A stretch of DNA of 64,000 bases from Botrytis cinerea B05.10 (lineage: Eukaryota > Ascomycota > Leotiomycetes > Helotiales > Sclerotiniaceae), in contig NC_037312.1 in assembly GCF_000143535.2 (NCBI RefSeq), forward strand, positions 434,001-498,000, given 5' to 3'. A program made the translations under genes and the position numbers. Position 1 is the stretch's first letter, and each line of letters begins with the position of its first letter. The notes under the pieces are model-generated. The model was not told where the DNA came from, did no database searches, and saw only the letters and a program-made list of their open reading frames with translations. This document shows, piece after piece, positions 54,543 through 64,000 of the stretch.

Positions 54543-56100
54543 TTAAAAAGCAACGCCTTAGAAGAAAACGAATTGACGAATAACATCGATTTATTAAAGA
54601 AAACAATACTATTCTATCACGAAGACAGCCTCTTGAGTCATGTGAAAGGATTAAGAGCTGATCTCGATGTGATTTAAGCTAAACTTTAACTAGATAATCG
54701 ACAAGAGAGTATGACATGATTTATTAGCGAGTCGCTACTATAATCGAGTCATTACATTTTCATCTATTCGATCATCTTAGATTTTATTTATACATCAATA
54801 GGTGAATGACTCCGCGTCAAAGGCCTTTATAATTAAACCTAAGCGAAAGCGAAGACGAGTTTTTCATATAGCCCTTATATAAGAGCTGTATCATTCGTAC
54901 TTAGCTAGCTCTTTGAACTGAATACAATCTAACACTTAGAATCTAACCATAGGGTTTATATCTTCTATATTCTACTCTAATAAATACTGATGTAAGTATT
55001 TATATAGAATAGATATCTAATTGTAATATATTCCCTGTTTAGGAAACCATGATTTCCTGATATAGAATTATTAACATTTATAATACTAGAGTCATTTACC
55101 GTCGTAAAACAACTAAATCATAATTTCCCCCTATCATTCTTCGATGCTTTCAATGATTATCTCATATCCACTTATTAGCTATCTCAACCCCATAATACTT
55201 ATTAACATTAGCAACCCACACAAGCCAACCCTAAATCCACTCCCACTAAAACAATCTATCCCACTGAACAGCCTATTCCACTCCAAACAATCCTCATCAT
55301 TCCCCTTCATTCCCCTATATAAGCCCCCATCATCAAGCCTTCAATATAATAAGTAAAGTTGTAGCGTACATACTACAAGAAAGCTACGCTACACAATCAC
55401 ATAAGCGACACCAACACCAACACCATGAATAGTCTCTTCTGTAGTTCAATGATAAAACAGCTTTACAACAAATCCATACGTCCACTCTACAAAAGCAAAA
55501 AAAAAAACCAAGACCAGGAGCGGAATGGAAAGGACAAACGAGAATCTCCCTGCTTTGAAATCTCGTTAGAAAATACCCATAAAAATCATATCCTCAATTG
55601 CACGGAAAGAAAGAATCATGCAATCCAATTCGTCTAATCCAGTATTCGACAGTAGAAACTTTCGACGATGATGAGTTTTTTGAAAGCATCACACACAGTG
55701 TGAAAAAAAAGGTGACAGCAAGAAAAATAACTAACTGACTATCAATAACAAAACACCATGCTAACCTCAAAACCTCTTCCTCTCCTATTCCTCTTCACCT
55801 CTTCATTCATCCCCCCTCTCTCTATCCCCATCTCCACAACCACCAATCACCAAACACCAAACACCAAACCAAACCAAACCAAACCCAAACCGCACAGATG
55901 CAACATAGGGATATCCTCAAAATCCTCAAAATCCATCCACCCATTTCCAATCCCCAATCCCCGATCCCTAACCAGCCAATCTCGTCAAACAACCAAAACA
56001 ACCAAAATCAAACTACACAAAAAGAGTGAAATCCTACTAACCATTATCAATCATCAATGATTCCCTAAAAGGAAAAAAAACGAAATATAATGGATAACAA

Positions 56101-56137
56101 ATGAGATGAGATGAGATGAGATGAGATGAGATGAGAT
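56101..56137. repeat. ATGAG pentanucleotide repeat (7 copies)
   Basis: Seven tandem ATGAG units followed by ATAAA. A (TAGG)n microsatellite follows at about 56223-56240. Confidence 0.9.
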
Positions 56138-56487
56138 AAATGAAGGAATGAAAGAGTGACGGTGAATATACTTTATTGAGAATTCACTTTTCGCTTGAAC
56201 GATAGGATATAGTGAAGAATAGATAGGTAGGTAGGTAGGTATTGTATCAACCATATGATTTAAAAAAAAAAAAGAGAGAGAAAAAGACAATAGGAAAGTA
56301 TGAAAGCTAATGAATACCGCAATCCAATCCAATCCAATCCAATAAATCTCCTCGATTCAATTCTGAAGCTCAAGTTCTTCTCTACACAACCTAATTAATT
56401 ACCAACGGGAAAAATATTCATAAATGTCATTAAATACAAATACTACTAGATACCTACTACTACTATCCCCTTTCTCACCATACATAC

Positions 56488-57919
56488 TTAATCCTCACCA
56501 CCCAAAACCTTTCTCGGATCCAAACTATGAATATCTGCACTCTTCGCTTCTCCCTCAAACAAGAACTCACTCATCAATTTTCCCGTCGCACAACTATTTT
56601 GAATTCCCCAACATGTATGTCCTGCTGCCAAGAAAAGTCCTCGAATACCTGTATGACCAATCAATGGACCCCCACCACTACTAGCTAATGGGAGATAACA
56701 TGCTTGTCTAGCTACAACTTTTCCCTTTCGCATAGGATCAGATATCGATCCTACGTAATCGATAATATCATCGCAACTAGATTCATCGCATACAACTAGA
56801 TTGGAAGATTTAGGAAGAGGAATTCTCTCATCTCCTTCACCTGCACATTTTTTGTCAGTATGAATCACCAAAAAAGAAGAACTACATACCACAAGCATAT
56901 ACTGTCCCATCAGGTCTAGCATACATCTCGGGATTAACCATCTTATCATGTTTTCTCTTCTTCGCCCCATCTTCACTCTTTCTTCCAAATCCTTTTGGTA
57001 AGTCGATTTCTGTAAAGACTGCCCATGGAGATACTTCCGCTTCAATCACAACACTATGAGCTCTTTGTGAAGTGATTGGTGCTTCCGGCCATACATGACT
57101 TGTCCAAGGGCCAGCAGATAATATAACATCATTTGCGGGTAACATATGAATATGTTTCGTCTCCTTGTCCTCATAGGTAACACCTTTTACACTATTTCCA
57201 GTATAGTCAATTGCAGTCACCGAACCATAAATAATTTCGACGCCCTTTTCCACGGCCAAATCTGCCATTGAAGTGGTAAACTGATATGGATGAACTTGTG
57301 CTGTTGTCTCTGGAGTACCCATTTCGGAATACCATTTTATGTTATCATTTTCGAACCAATCCAACGTCGACGGGACATCATCGCCCGAGTATTTTTTCTG
57401 TTTCTTCATATCGGTCTTGGGTAGTTTCTTCCACGCTTCTCCTTCATTCTCCGTTGGCGCTTTCGGGTCGGCTTCCGAGATGAGTCGTGCTTTGGCTCCT
57501 ATCGATCCACAATGCAATTGACGGTATCCCCATCTCTTTGCGCCATCGTGTTCCTGTGCCAATTCGGCGTGAAGTTTGTATGAAAGGGGGACGATGGACG
57601 CTGGTCGTGCCCACAGTGCGAGCAATCCACCTGCTTTTCCAGATGCTGCGGATGCGATAGATTGGGCTTCGATGATGGTGATTTTTGTCGTGGAGGGGTT
57701 GTATGAGGGGTGGCGAGTGAGGTAATAGGCAGATGTGCAACCGATGATTCCACCACCTATGGGATTAGTATGAAGGTCTGTCTGATGTTGAGGAAAATCG
57801 AACAACGTACCAATAATTACAATATTTCTCTTCTTTTCCTTGGGAGATGTTGGTGAAGTTGGTGAAGTAGGTGAAGTTGCCATTGTTTTCATCCAGTGCT
57901 CGGATTGTTTCTTAAGCAT
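56488..57919 (-). CDS. FAD-dependent oxidoreductase, Tda3-like DAO family (442 aa)
   Basis: Three exons: 57919-57811, 57756-56890 and 56840-56488; introns of 54 and 49 bp, both in phase. The first intron falls within the FAD-binding motif: NIVIIG joins GGIIGCTSAYYLTRHP to complete GxGxxG. Other DAO-family features are IIEAQSIASAASGKAGGLLA, NDVILSAGPWTSHVWPEA and, near the end, GPLIGHTGIRGLFLAAGHTC with WGIQNSCATGKLM. Yeast Tda3 and its fungal relatives share this layout and are linked to endosome/TOR-related traits, but the substrate is unknown. The N-terminus has a repeated Ser-Pro-Thr stretch coded by a 9-nt repeat. An internal ATG 12 codons in (MATSPTSP) may be the true start. Confidence 0.88.
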
Positions 57920-58636
57920 AATAATGTTTATGCAGATAGAGTTTCACGATGGACAGGTACTGAGTAGCCCACCAGCCGTGCGTGCGTGCTTTGGTACTCC
58001 GGTAGCTGGAGAGAGGCGTGAAAAGGCGTAAGCTTGAGGTTAGATAAGAACCCTTATCTTAGCCTAAAATGGGCGGAGATGGGCGTGCTTAGTCATCTCG
58101 CTGGCTGATTGCCCAATCAGGCCGCGAGCTAGTCATGTAGTCAGCTAGCTGCCCGCTAGACAGTCCACTAGGTCCTCCCGCTCCCACGTGAGAAGAATGC
58201 TTGATGCTTTTTTGCCGCTCACGGCCTCACCCTTGCCAGCAGAGAGGCTTGGTTAGAGAGCAAATGATCTGGATTTAGCCGTAAATGGACAGCATGTTTA
58301 CGCCCTATTCCGAGCTAAGCCAGACTGGTCTAGTGTACGTGGAATCTCCATACAACCGCTCCTGCTAGCCCCAGACTATCGATGGACGCCCCCGCTTTAT
58401 ACGCCCGGTAAATGCGCAGAATTACCACGAATTACGAGATCCAGCCAATGACCGCGCTCCATTTCCCCGTGACCCAGCGGCATGAAAATCGAACCGAAAT
58501 TCCTTAATCCACCCGTCTAACCCCCAACCCCTCTCAGACCCCTCACAATCCCATACAAAAGCTGTGCCATCTAGACCTCCAGAGCCTTCCCTTTCTTACA
58601 AATATTCCCATTCTTCAAACGTCATCCCATCTCTTC
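57920..58636. other. Divergent promoter region
   Basis: Between the oxidoreductase and glutathione peroxidase genes. More GC-rich than its surroundings, with repeated GCTAGCT-like words near 58130-58160. No gene. Confidence 0.45.
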
Positions 58637-59665
58637 ATGATCCCCGTACAGATACCGACACACATTCAAACGAAAGCCGTTCGATCAATACGATTTCCTC
58701 ATAAAACCCACTTCCCTTTCCTTTTCCCATCGTCTTCTTCTTCTTCTTCTCCATCACATAACTTCGTCGCATTCTCTCGACGAAGTTCTCCACCATCCAA
58801 TATTTGGACTTCACGCAAAACAGACTTAACTTTCAAGAAACATTCCCAAAACTACGTCCAGCAACATATTCGAAATATTACCATGTCGTCGGCCGCTACC
58901 ATTTATGAGTTTGAACCTTTGAATAGTAGGTTGTTCTTTTGCATTACATGACATTGCATTATATCACATCGCATCACATCACATCCCATTCATCTCATTC
59001 ATCCCATTCATCTCATCCCATTCTTGCATACAATCGACCCCTCATGTTCGCACACGCACAACTTCAAAACCGTCATACTAACCACCCATTCTCTCACAGA
59101 AAAAGGCGAACCAACACCCCTCTCAGAATACAAAGGCAAAGTCCTTTTAATCGTCAACACCGCTTCCAAATGCGGTTTCACGCCTCAATATGAAGGACTC
59201 GAAAAATTATACAAAGATATGAAGGAGAAGCACGGTGATGATTTCGTCATCTTGGGTTTCCCTTGTAATCAATTCGGAGGTCAAGATCCGGGTTCTGATG
59301 AGGAAATTCAAAGTTTCTGTCAAATTAACTATGGTGTCTCTTTCCCAATTGTACGTTTTCCATATTTCTTCTTCCAATTACAATTTGCTATCCATTCTGC
59401 ATATTCAATTTATTGGAATTGATACTAATACCTACCACAGATGAAGAAAATTGACGTGAATGGTGACAATGCTGCTCCTCTTTTCCAATGGCTTAAATCG
59501 GAAAAACCAGGTCTTCTCGGTCTTCAACGCGTCAAGTGGAATTTCGAAAAGTGGTTAGTCGGTAGAGATGGAAAGGTTAAGCAAAGATGGGCATCCACAA
59601 CCAAGCCAGAAAATTTGGAGAAAGCAGTCACAGATGCTTTGAATGAATCCAAGTCTGAGCTTTAA
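58637..59665 (+). CDS. Glutathione peroxidase-like thiol peroxidase (172 or 254 aa)
   Basis: Reduces peroxides, in fungi mostly with thioredoxin, and can act as a peroxide sensor (Hyr1/Gpx3 type). Exons: 58637 (or 58883)-58925, 59100-59350 and 59441-59665; introns of 174 and 90 bp. Motifs: [19 protein letters not shown] with the peroxidatic Cys, [20 protein letters not shown] with the catalytic Gln, [13 protein letters not shown] with a resolving Cys, and [16 protein letters not shown] with the Trp-Asn pair. The ATG 58883 ([14 protein letters not shown]) gives the standard 172-residue enzyme. The in-frame ATG 58637 adds 82 residues rich in Arg, Ser and Phe without acidic residues early on, as in a mitochondrial presequence. 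Dual cytosol/mitochondrion targeting is therefore possible. Confidence 0.92.
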
Positions 59666-60646
59666 AGGGATTGGAAAATTGGGCGGATGTATGATTGATT
59701 GAAAAGTAAGATGGAAAGGAAAGTCTTTTGGACATTTTCAATTGGGTTTTGATTGTTGGGTGTTTGTCATTTGAGAGGTGGATATCTGATTAATTCGTGG
59801 GTGTGAACTTCTTTGCTTGCGGGGATTATACCATAGAATGAGAAAGTTTTTTTGGATTCAGCTAAAGGATTGGTTCATATTTTTCTGCCTTGAAGATGGT
59901 GTGTATGTGTATATGTATGTGCATGCTATTTTACATGATCACTCATCATTCCTCGTCCGAAGAATCCGAAGAATCCCAAGAATGTAAGGAAGCGGGTTCA
60001 AAGTGGACTCCTTTCCCTCTCTCACTTCCTCCCTTCGCTTCAATTTTTTTCCTTGCTTTATATAAATCTCCTAGATTTCTCATGCTTCCCATATCATCGA
60101 AAGTCATGGCAAGATTGGAAGCTCATGAGATGAATTTTGCTGTGCTGTCCCAGATTATTAGCTTGATGGGCTTTGTTTCTGTTTCTTGTGTTTACCTAAG
60201 TAACCTACAAATAAATCACAGCCAGAAATGGAAATACAGAAATCCATTTTTGTTATCATTCGTTTTATTTTCTCTTGTGTTGAGAGTTGTTGTAACTGCT
60301 CATGGTCATCTGTCTACACAGAGGCAATTTTCTTGGGTATTTGTCAATCATCGATCGAGTCATGCATGCATGTACTGTCAGAATGTATTTGGCGGGGAAA
60401 TAGATGGGACTTGGAGGAGGAGAATTGATACTCTTGTGTTGTCTGGAAGGGAGAAGGGGGGAGGGGAGAGAGTTGATATGATAAGATGCGCGGGCGGACG
60501 GTTTGTTGCTCGGTGGGTGGACTTGGGATGGTGATGGGGATGGGGAGGGAGCTCTTGGAGTTGTACTGGTAGGCTCGGGATACTTGTTTTAGAGTATTTT
60601 TTCCCCCCCTTTCCTTCTTAGGACCGATACTAGGAGCGATTTTATC

Positions 60647-60666
60647 ATAGATAGATAGATAGATAG
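60647..60666. repeat. (ATAG)5 microsatellite
   Basis: Five tandem ATAG units in non-coding sequence. Confidence 0.85.
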
Positions 60667-60975
60667 ACCCCTTGATCAACCTTCTCGAGGATGGAGTGAT
60701 GGGGAAACTGTGCATCTTGCGGTTTGCGATGGTTATGGGAAGCCTCGAGGTAGGGATCGCGGGATGTAAAGTCTCGTGCGCAGAGAAATTAGCCGAGCAA
60801 TTGTACCTTCTGTTGATGGAAATGCGTGGGAGTCGGGAAGTTTGTGTGGATTTGAAGTCGTTGATTTTGGGAGTGGGTGGGGAGTAGCTGATGATTATGG
60901 GATTGTGGGGGTGGTGGTGTGGGGGATGGGGATGGGGTATGAGAGGAAGAGTGTGGGATGTGGGATGTGAGGTGA

Positions 60976-61003
60976 TTTCTTTCTTTCTTTCTTTCTTTCT
61001 TTC
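60976..61003. repeat. (TTTC)7 microsatellite
   Basis: About seven uninterrupted TTTC/TTCT units in non-coding sequence. Confidence 0.9.
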
Positions 61004-63301
61004 ATATCCATTTTCAGTTTCACTTCCCTGCTGTAAATGGAGTTTTGTGTTCTTGTTTAAGGATCGGTAGATCTCACTACCCAAAAGCATTTTTGTCGTC
61101 GTCGAAATTTCCCATCGCGCCTCCATGGTCGCTACGTACTTATCATGCTACTCTCTGAGATTTCTTACATCTTTCTCTCTTCTCTTCTTCCACTGTCTCA
61201 AAGACGTGGAACAATCACGAAGTTCTCCTTCTCCGTGCTCATGTTTCACATGTCTTTCTTCCAAATCGTCGATTGTTTCGAAGCTGATAAATAGGTTCTT
61301 TCATACCCCGAGGACTGACTATACGTTGAGATACACACAAATCCCGATGGTGATTTTGCATTCGTAACCCCGGTTGTATTTTCACTTTGATCAGTGAGTC
61401 GATGTGACTAGTGAATCGCAAACTCGACTCGCACACTTCTACGCAGTATTGACTGCGAAACGAGAAAATTGAGAGTCGGAGGGATGGGAAATAGTACTTG
61501 TGGAATGGAACTGTCAGGTCTTGCATACGTACACAAATACATACATCTTTCACGAACGATTCGAGAAGACACAGGGTTGTCGCACGCGCGGCGATTTTCC
61601 ATCTTCAACGGAATGCATCTGAATGGGTTGGAATATTTGTGAACACGAAACTGATTTGTTGCGCTATCACTTGTTAATCTTTTCTTTTTTCTTTCTTTTT
61701 TTTTCTTTAATTGCAATGGAATGTGTGTGGATTGTGTTCATCGAAAGTACGACAGTGATCCGCGTGTTTTTGTTGTCGAAAATAGAATATATAGATTGAT
61801 TCATCTACGTGCAGTCTCACTCATTCTTCAAGTTACTATCAACCCCCAACACTCAATTATCGAGAGGATTATAAACACGATAGTTTGTTTTTGGGACACT
61901 GGTCTCTCATCGTAAAATATTACTCCGGAGTCTTTTATTTACTCTTTTCCCTCAGCTTTCCTGTTGTATTCATCTCGCCATCTTTATATTTCTCGCTTAA
62001 ATTGGCTCACATCGCTCGTCTTGAGAGTGAGAGCCAAAGTTGGAAGATTGGATAGGTGGAGAGGAGTAGAGATTGATCGCATGAATGACATTATCTCGCT
62101 TTAGCATCTTCACCATAAATAACAGGTTAATCTCCTGTATTCACTCTTCTACGAACAATGCTATCGACTCTCATTTGTGTTCCCCGATAGCCTGATCTAC
62201 TCTGCACATACTCGCGCAGAATTTCCGGATCGCAGTTAGCCTGGATGAGCATCTTACTAAATCACCTGTGTAATTTTCATATCCATTATTCTAACAAAAT
62301 ATAGACAAACAACATGAGGCCGATGACTGCGGTATTGTTTAGTTTTTCCATTGCTCCTCGATCTATAGATCACGGTATCTGGATATAAGTTATTAGATAG
62401 TAGAGAATCGACATTACGGAGACGGCAAACCTTGAGTGGAGAAGTGAAAATTTATGTTGTCGATGCCCGGTCCTTTCTTCTCTGTCACACGTTGAATATT
62501 ATTTTTATTCGATAATACTTGTTGTGATTGATCATAGATCATGATCACGCTTGAAGGTATCTTTACCGAAGGGGAGTCAAATTAAGTTGGCATGTTTGTT
62601 CGTTTGTCGAGAGTTGTGCTAGTGTACAGTGTTGAAATCAAGTCTGGATCCTGAGGGATAGCCTCGTTTTCCGGTAATTTATTAGTAGATTGATGTGTGG
62701 AATATACTTTCTTTTGGGTGAGAAGTTCAAAGGCATCTGAGCTATCATGATATTTAGGGGTGTAAGATCATTCTTGTGTTTTGTGGACATATTCTATGGT
62801 TTGGCTTGAGTGAAGTTTTACACTTCTCATATAATCGTAAAGGTAAAATTTTCATCCTCTACTATCATTTCTCCATCTCTATCTATTACTCTATCTACTT
62901 CTCTATTTCTCTTCCCCTCTCACCCCCCTTCCCCGCCGACTCTGTATTTACCCTCTCACTCTCCATTCACCTCCTATCTGCCCTTCAAACTCATAACAAA
63001 TATGTAAAAGAATTTAATAATGTTGTATATAAGTCTTAATTGTTTACAGTTAGTGTATAATCTCAGAAAATACTGCTAAGGGATGTTTGTAACATGATTA
63101 TTTTTCGAGCTTAGAAATTCAAGTCTACTGATTGGGAACATGGAGTTACAGAAGCTATAGGGAAAGATCACTTATCTGGGGCTTTGTTATTGTTGTTGGA
63201 GGTTCAAGTGTTGTCATTATGAATTTGTGGATTCGCCCTAGCGGTATGAATAAGGAGGTCGCTATCGATATCTACCCAGTACCGACGCTGCTTTTGCTTA
63301 C

Positions 63302-63319
63302 TTTTTTTTTAAAAAAAAA
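63302..63319. repeat. T9-A9 palindromic homopolymer block
   Basis: Nine Ts followed directly by nine As, at the left edge of the pseudogene. Confidence 0.95.
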
Positions 63320-63333
63320 TCGGCACTCCTAAC

Positions 63334-63968
63334 GCAAAGCTTCTTCGTCACCTCGCTTTCAACTTTTCCAGCTTTAACCCTCCATATTTCTCCTCCCCAA
63401 GACAAGTTGGCAAGGCAGATGATAGTTCTGTTGGAATGTTGAAGTACATTCGCAACCAATGTATAGGACTCGTGACTCTCAGAATTGAATTGAATGTATT
63501 ACACGTTCTTGCTAATGCTTTAACTGATCCTGATTCACTTTAAAATGAAGTGATCGATCTAGGCTGACTGAACGAGCAATTACAGGCCATGCCGTTCTTG
63601 AGGGAAATCTTCATTCATATCCAAGTCCCTAATAAGGAATCTTTCTATGAGTGCCAGGACTTGATGGACCAGTCACGGGAACTTGGATGGAAACTCGAGG
63701 TTATGAGTTATGAACGCACAGGGAATGGGGATGATGATTATGCGCGTTACTACAAGGCTGCTGCCGATCTGACTAATATGGAATGTCGCGGTCGAAGAAT
63801 GCAGCTAGGCTATCAAATTTTTTTTTAAAAAAAAAAAAAAAGACTACCGATGAAAAGTATGACATTGGCTACGAGTTGTCATTCCGTGTGGCTTGTCGCA
63901 AATTTGAGGAGGCCCGCCTTCAATCAGCATAGGATGAGCCCACTGCCATTCGAAAACCACAGCCTTAA
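63334..63968 (+). pseudogene. Decayed unknown gene with in-frame stops
   Basis: One frame reads AKLLRHLAFNFSSFNPPYFS, then VGMLKYIRNQCIGLVTLRIE and VLHVLANALTDPDSL, then TAA (63541-63543), NEVIDLG, TGA (63565-63567), LNEQLQAMPFLREIFIHIQV and on to QLGYQ. A T9-A15 block at 63818-63841 interrupts it. After the block a coding-like stretch (TTDEKYDIGYELSFRVACRK) continues to TAG, DEPTAIRKPQP and TAA TAA at the end. The start of the frame lies just after another T9-A9 block. The stops fit CAA-to-TAA and CGA-to-TGA changes. The family is not recognised; the LRHL-type opening resembles fungal F-box or hypothetical proteins, weakly. Confidence 0.6.
63818..63841. repeat. T9-A15 homopolymer block
   Basis: Nine Ts followed by fifteen As inside the pseudogene, 516 bases from the similar block to its left. 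Confidence 0.95.
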
Positions 63969-64000
63969 TAATAAGTGCGCAACCATAAACTTTTCTAAGA

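Larger units (their letters stand above)
53951..56487. other. AT-rich gene-poor region
   Basis: Holds a 30-A tract, an AT-rich stretch (54600-55100) and C/A-rich low-complexity strands (55140-56060) whose open frames (55144-55356, 55758-56060) are composition artefacts. Short microsatellites follow. Confidence 0.45.
59666..63333. other. No convincing gene, microsatellite-rich
   Basis: A plus-strand 214-residue frame (59890-60534) and an opposing 260-residue frame (60344-61126) overlap; neither has a recognisable domain or normal composition, and they are probably both non-coding. A Tyr/Cys-poor G-rich stretch lies at 60460-60560. Pyrimidine runs occur near 61680-61710. I see nothing else. 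Confidence 0.45.

Noticed and set aside
55430..55470. Second A-box-like word (TAGTTCAATGA) resembling the tRNA-like 5' half
   Set aside because: No matching acceptor 3' strand, B box or T-arm was found downstream.
55144..56060. Ser/Pro/Asn-rich frames of 70-100 aa
   Set aside because: They arise from C/A-rich low-complexity DNA and lack any motif, despite one hydrophobic start.
59890..61126. Two long opposing frames (214 aa plus, 260 aa minus)
   Set aside because: They overlap, have low-complexity or odd composition, no domain and no supported splice context.
1..64000. CRISPR arrays, rRNA genes, intact transposons
   Set aside because: None seen; repeats are simple tandem or homopolymer types only.

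Overview
The window reads as nuclear DNA of a filamentous ascomycete. Genes are split by short introns (about 45-90 bp) with GTAAGT/GTGAGT-type donors, CTAAC/CTGAC-like branch points and TAG/CAG acceptors. Typical fungal families are present: cutinase, CBM1-GH5 mannanase, DUF3659/LEA-like proteins, apple-domain secreted protein, DHA2 MFS remnant. The hydrolase set suggests a plant-associated Leotiomycete such as Botrytis, Sclerotinia or relatives; that placement is inference, not something the sequence proves.

Layout. 1-2.0 kb: 3' end of an acidic, unrecognised protein. 3.7-9.9 kb: a tiny three-exon gene, a 7-bp satellite, a secreted cutinase, a Gly-rich protein, a secreted apple-like protein and a D-2-hydroxyacid dehydrogenase carrying a one-base frameshift. 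11-13.1 kb: an alpha/beta hydrolase with a long tail. 13.9-28.4 kb: four large low-complexity proteins (a DUF3659 repeat protein, a K/E/P-rich LEA-like protein, and two small charged proteins that share one C-terminal block), plus a conserved fungal protein of unknown function. 31-32 kb: a fungal hypothetical gene with an apparent frameshift.

32.9-43.7 kb: the most striking region. Twelve small genes, eleven in a row on the minus strand and one on plus, each code for one or two copies of a short Myb/SANT-like helical domain followed by a charged, disordered tail. Two copies carry lesions. Six end in an acidic tail finishing in Ala. It looks like a tandemly amplified family of DNA-binding-like proteins.

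46.5-50.4 kb: a CBM1-GH5 endo-mannanase, a GNAT acetyltransferase and a secreted cysteine-containing protein. 50.4-56.4 kb: gene-poor DNA with a tRNA-like gene containing a long insert, a wrecked MFS transporter and a 30-A tract. 56.5-59.7 kb: a Tda3-like FAD oxidoreductase and a thioredoxin-type glutathione peroxidase with two possible starts. 59.7-63.3 kb: no convincing gene, several microsatellites. 63.3-64 kb: a pseudogene with in-frame stops and two T9-An blocks.

Functional themes are plant wall and cuticle breakdown (cutinase, mannanase), secreted small proteins, redox enzymes, disordered stress or structural proteins, and the Myb-like array. Splice models were made by eye from consensus sites and reading-frame continuity; no similarity search was run.
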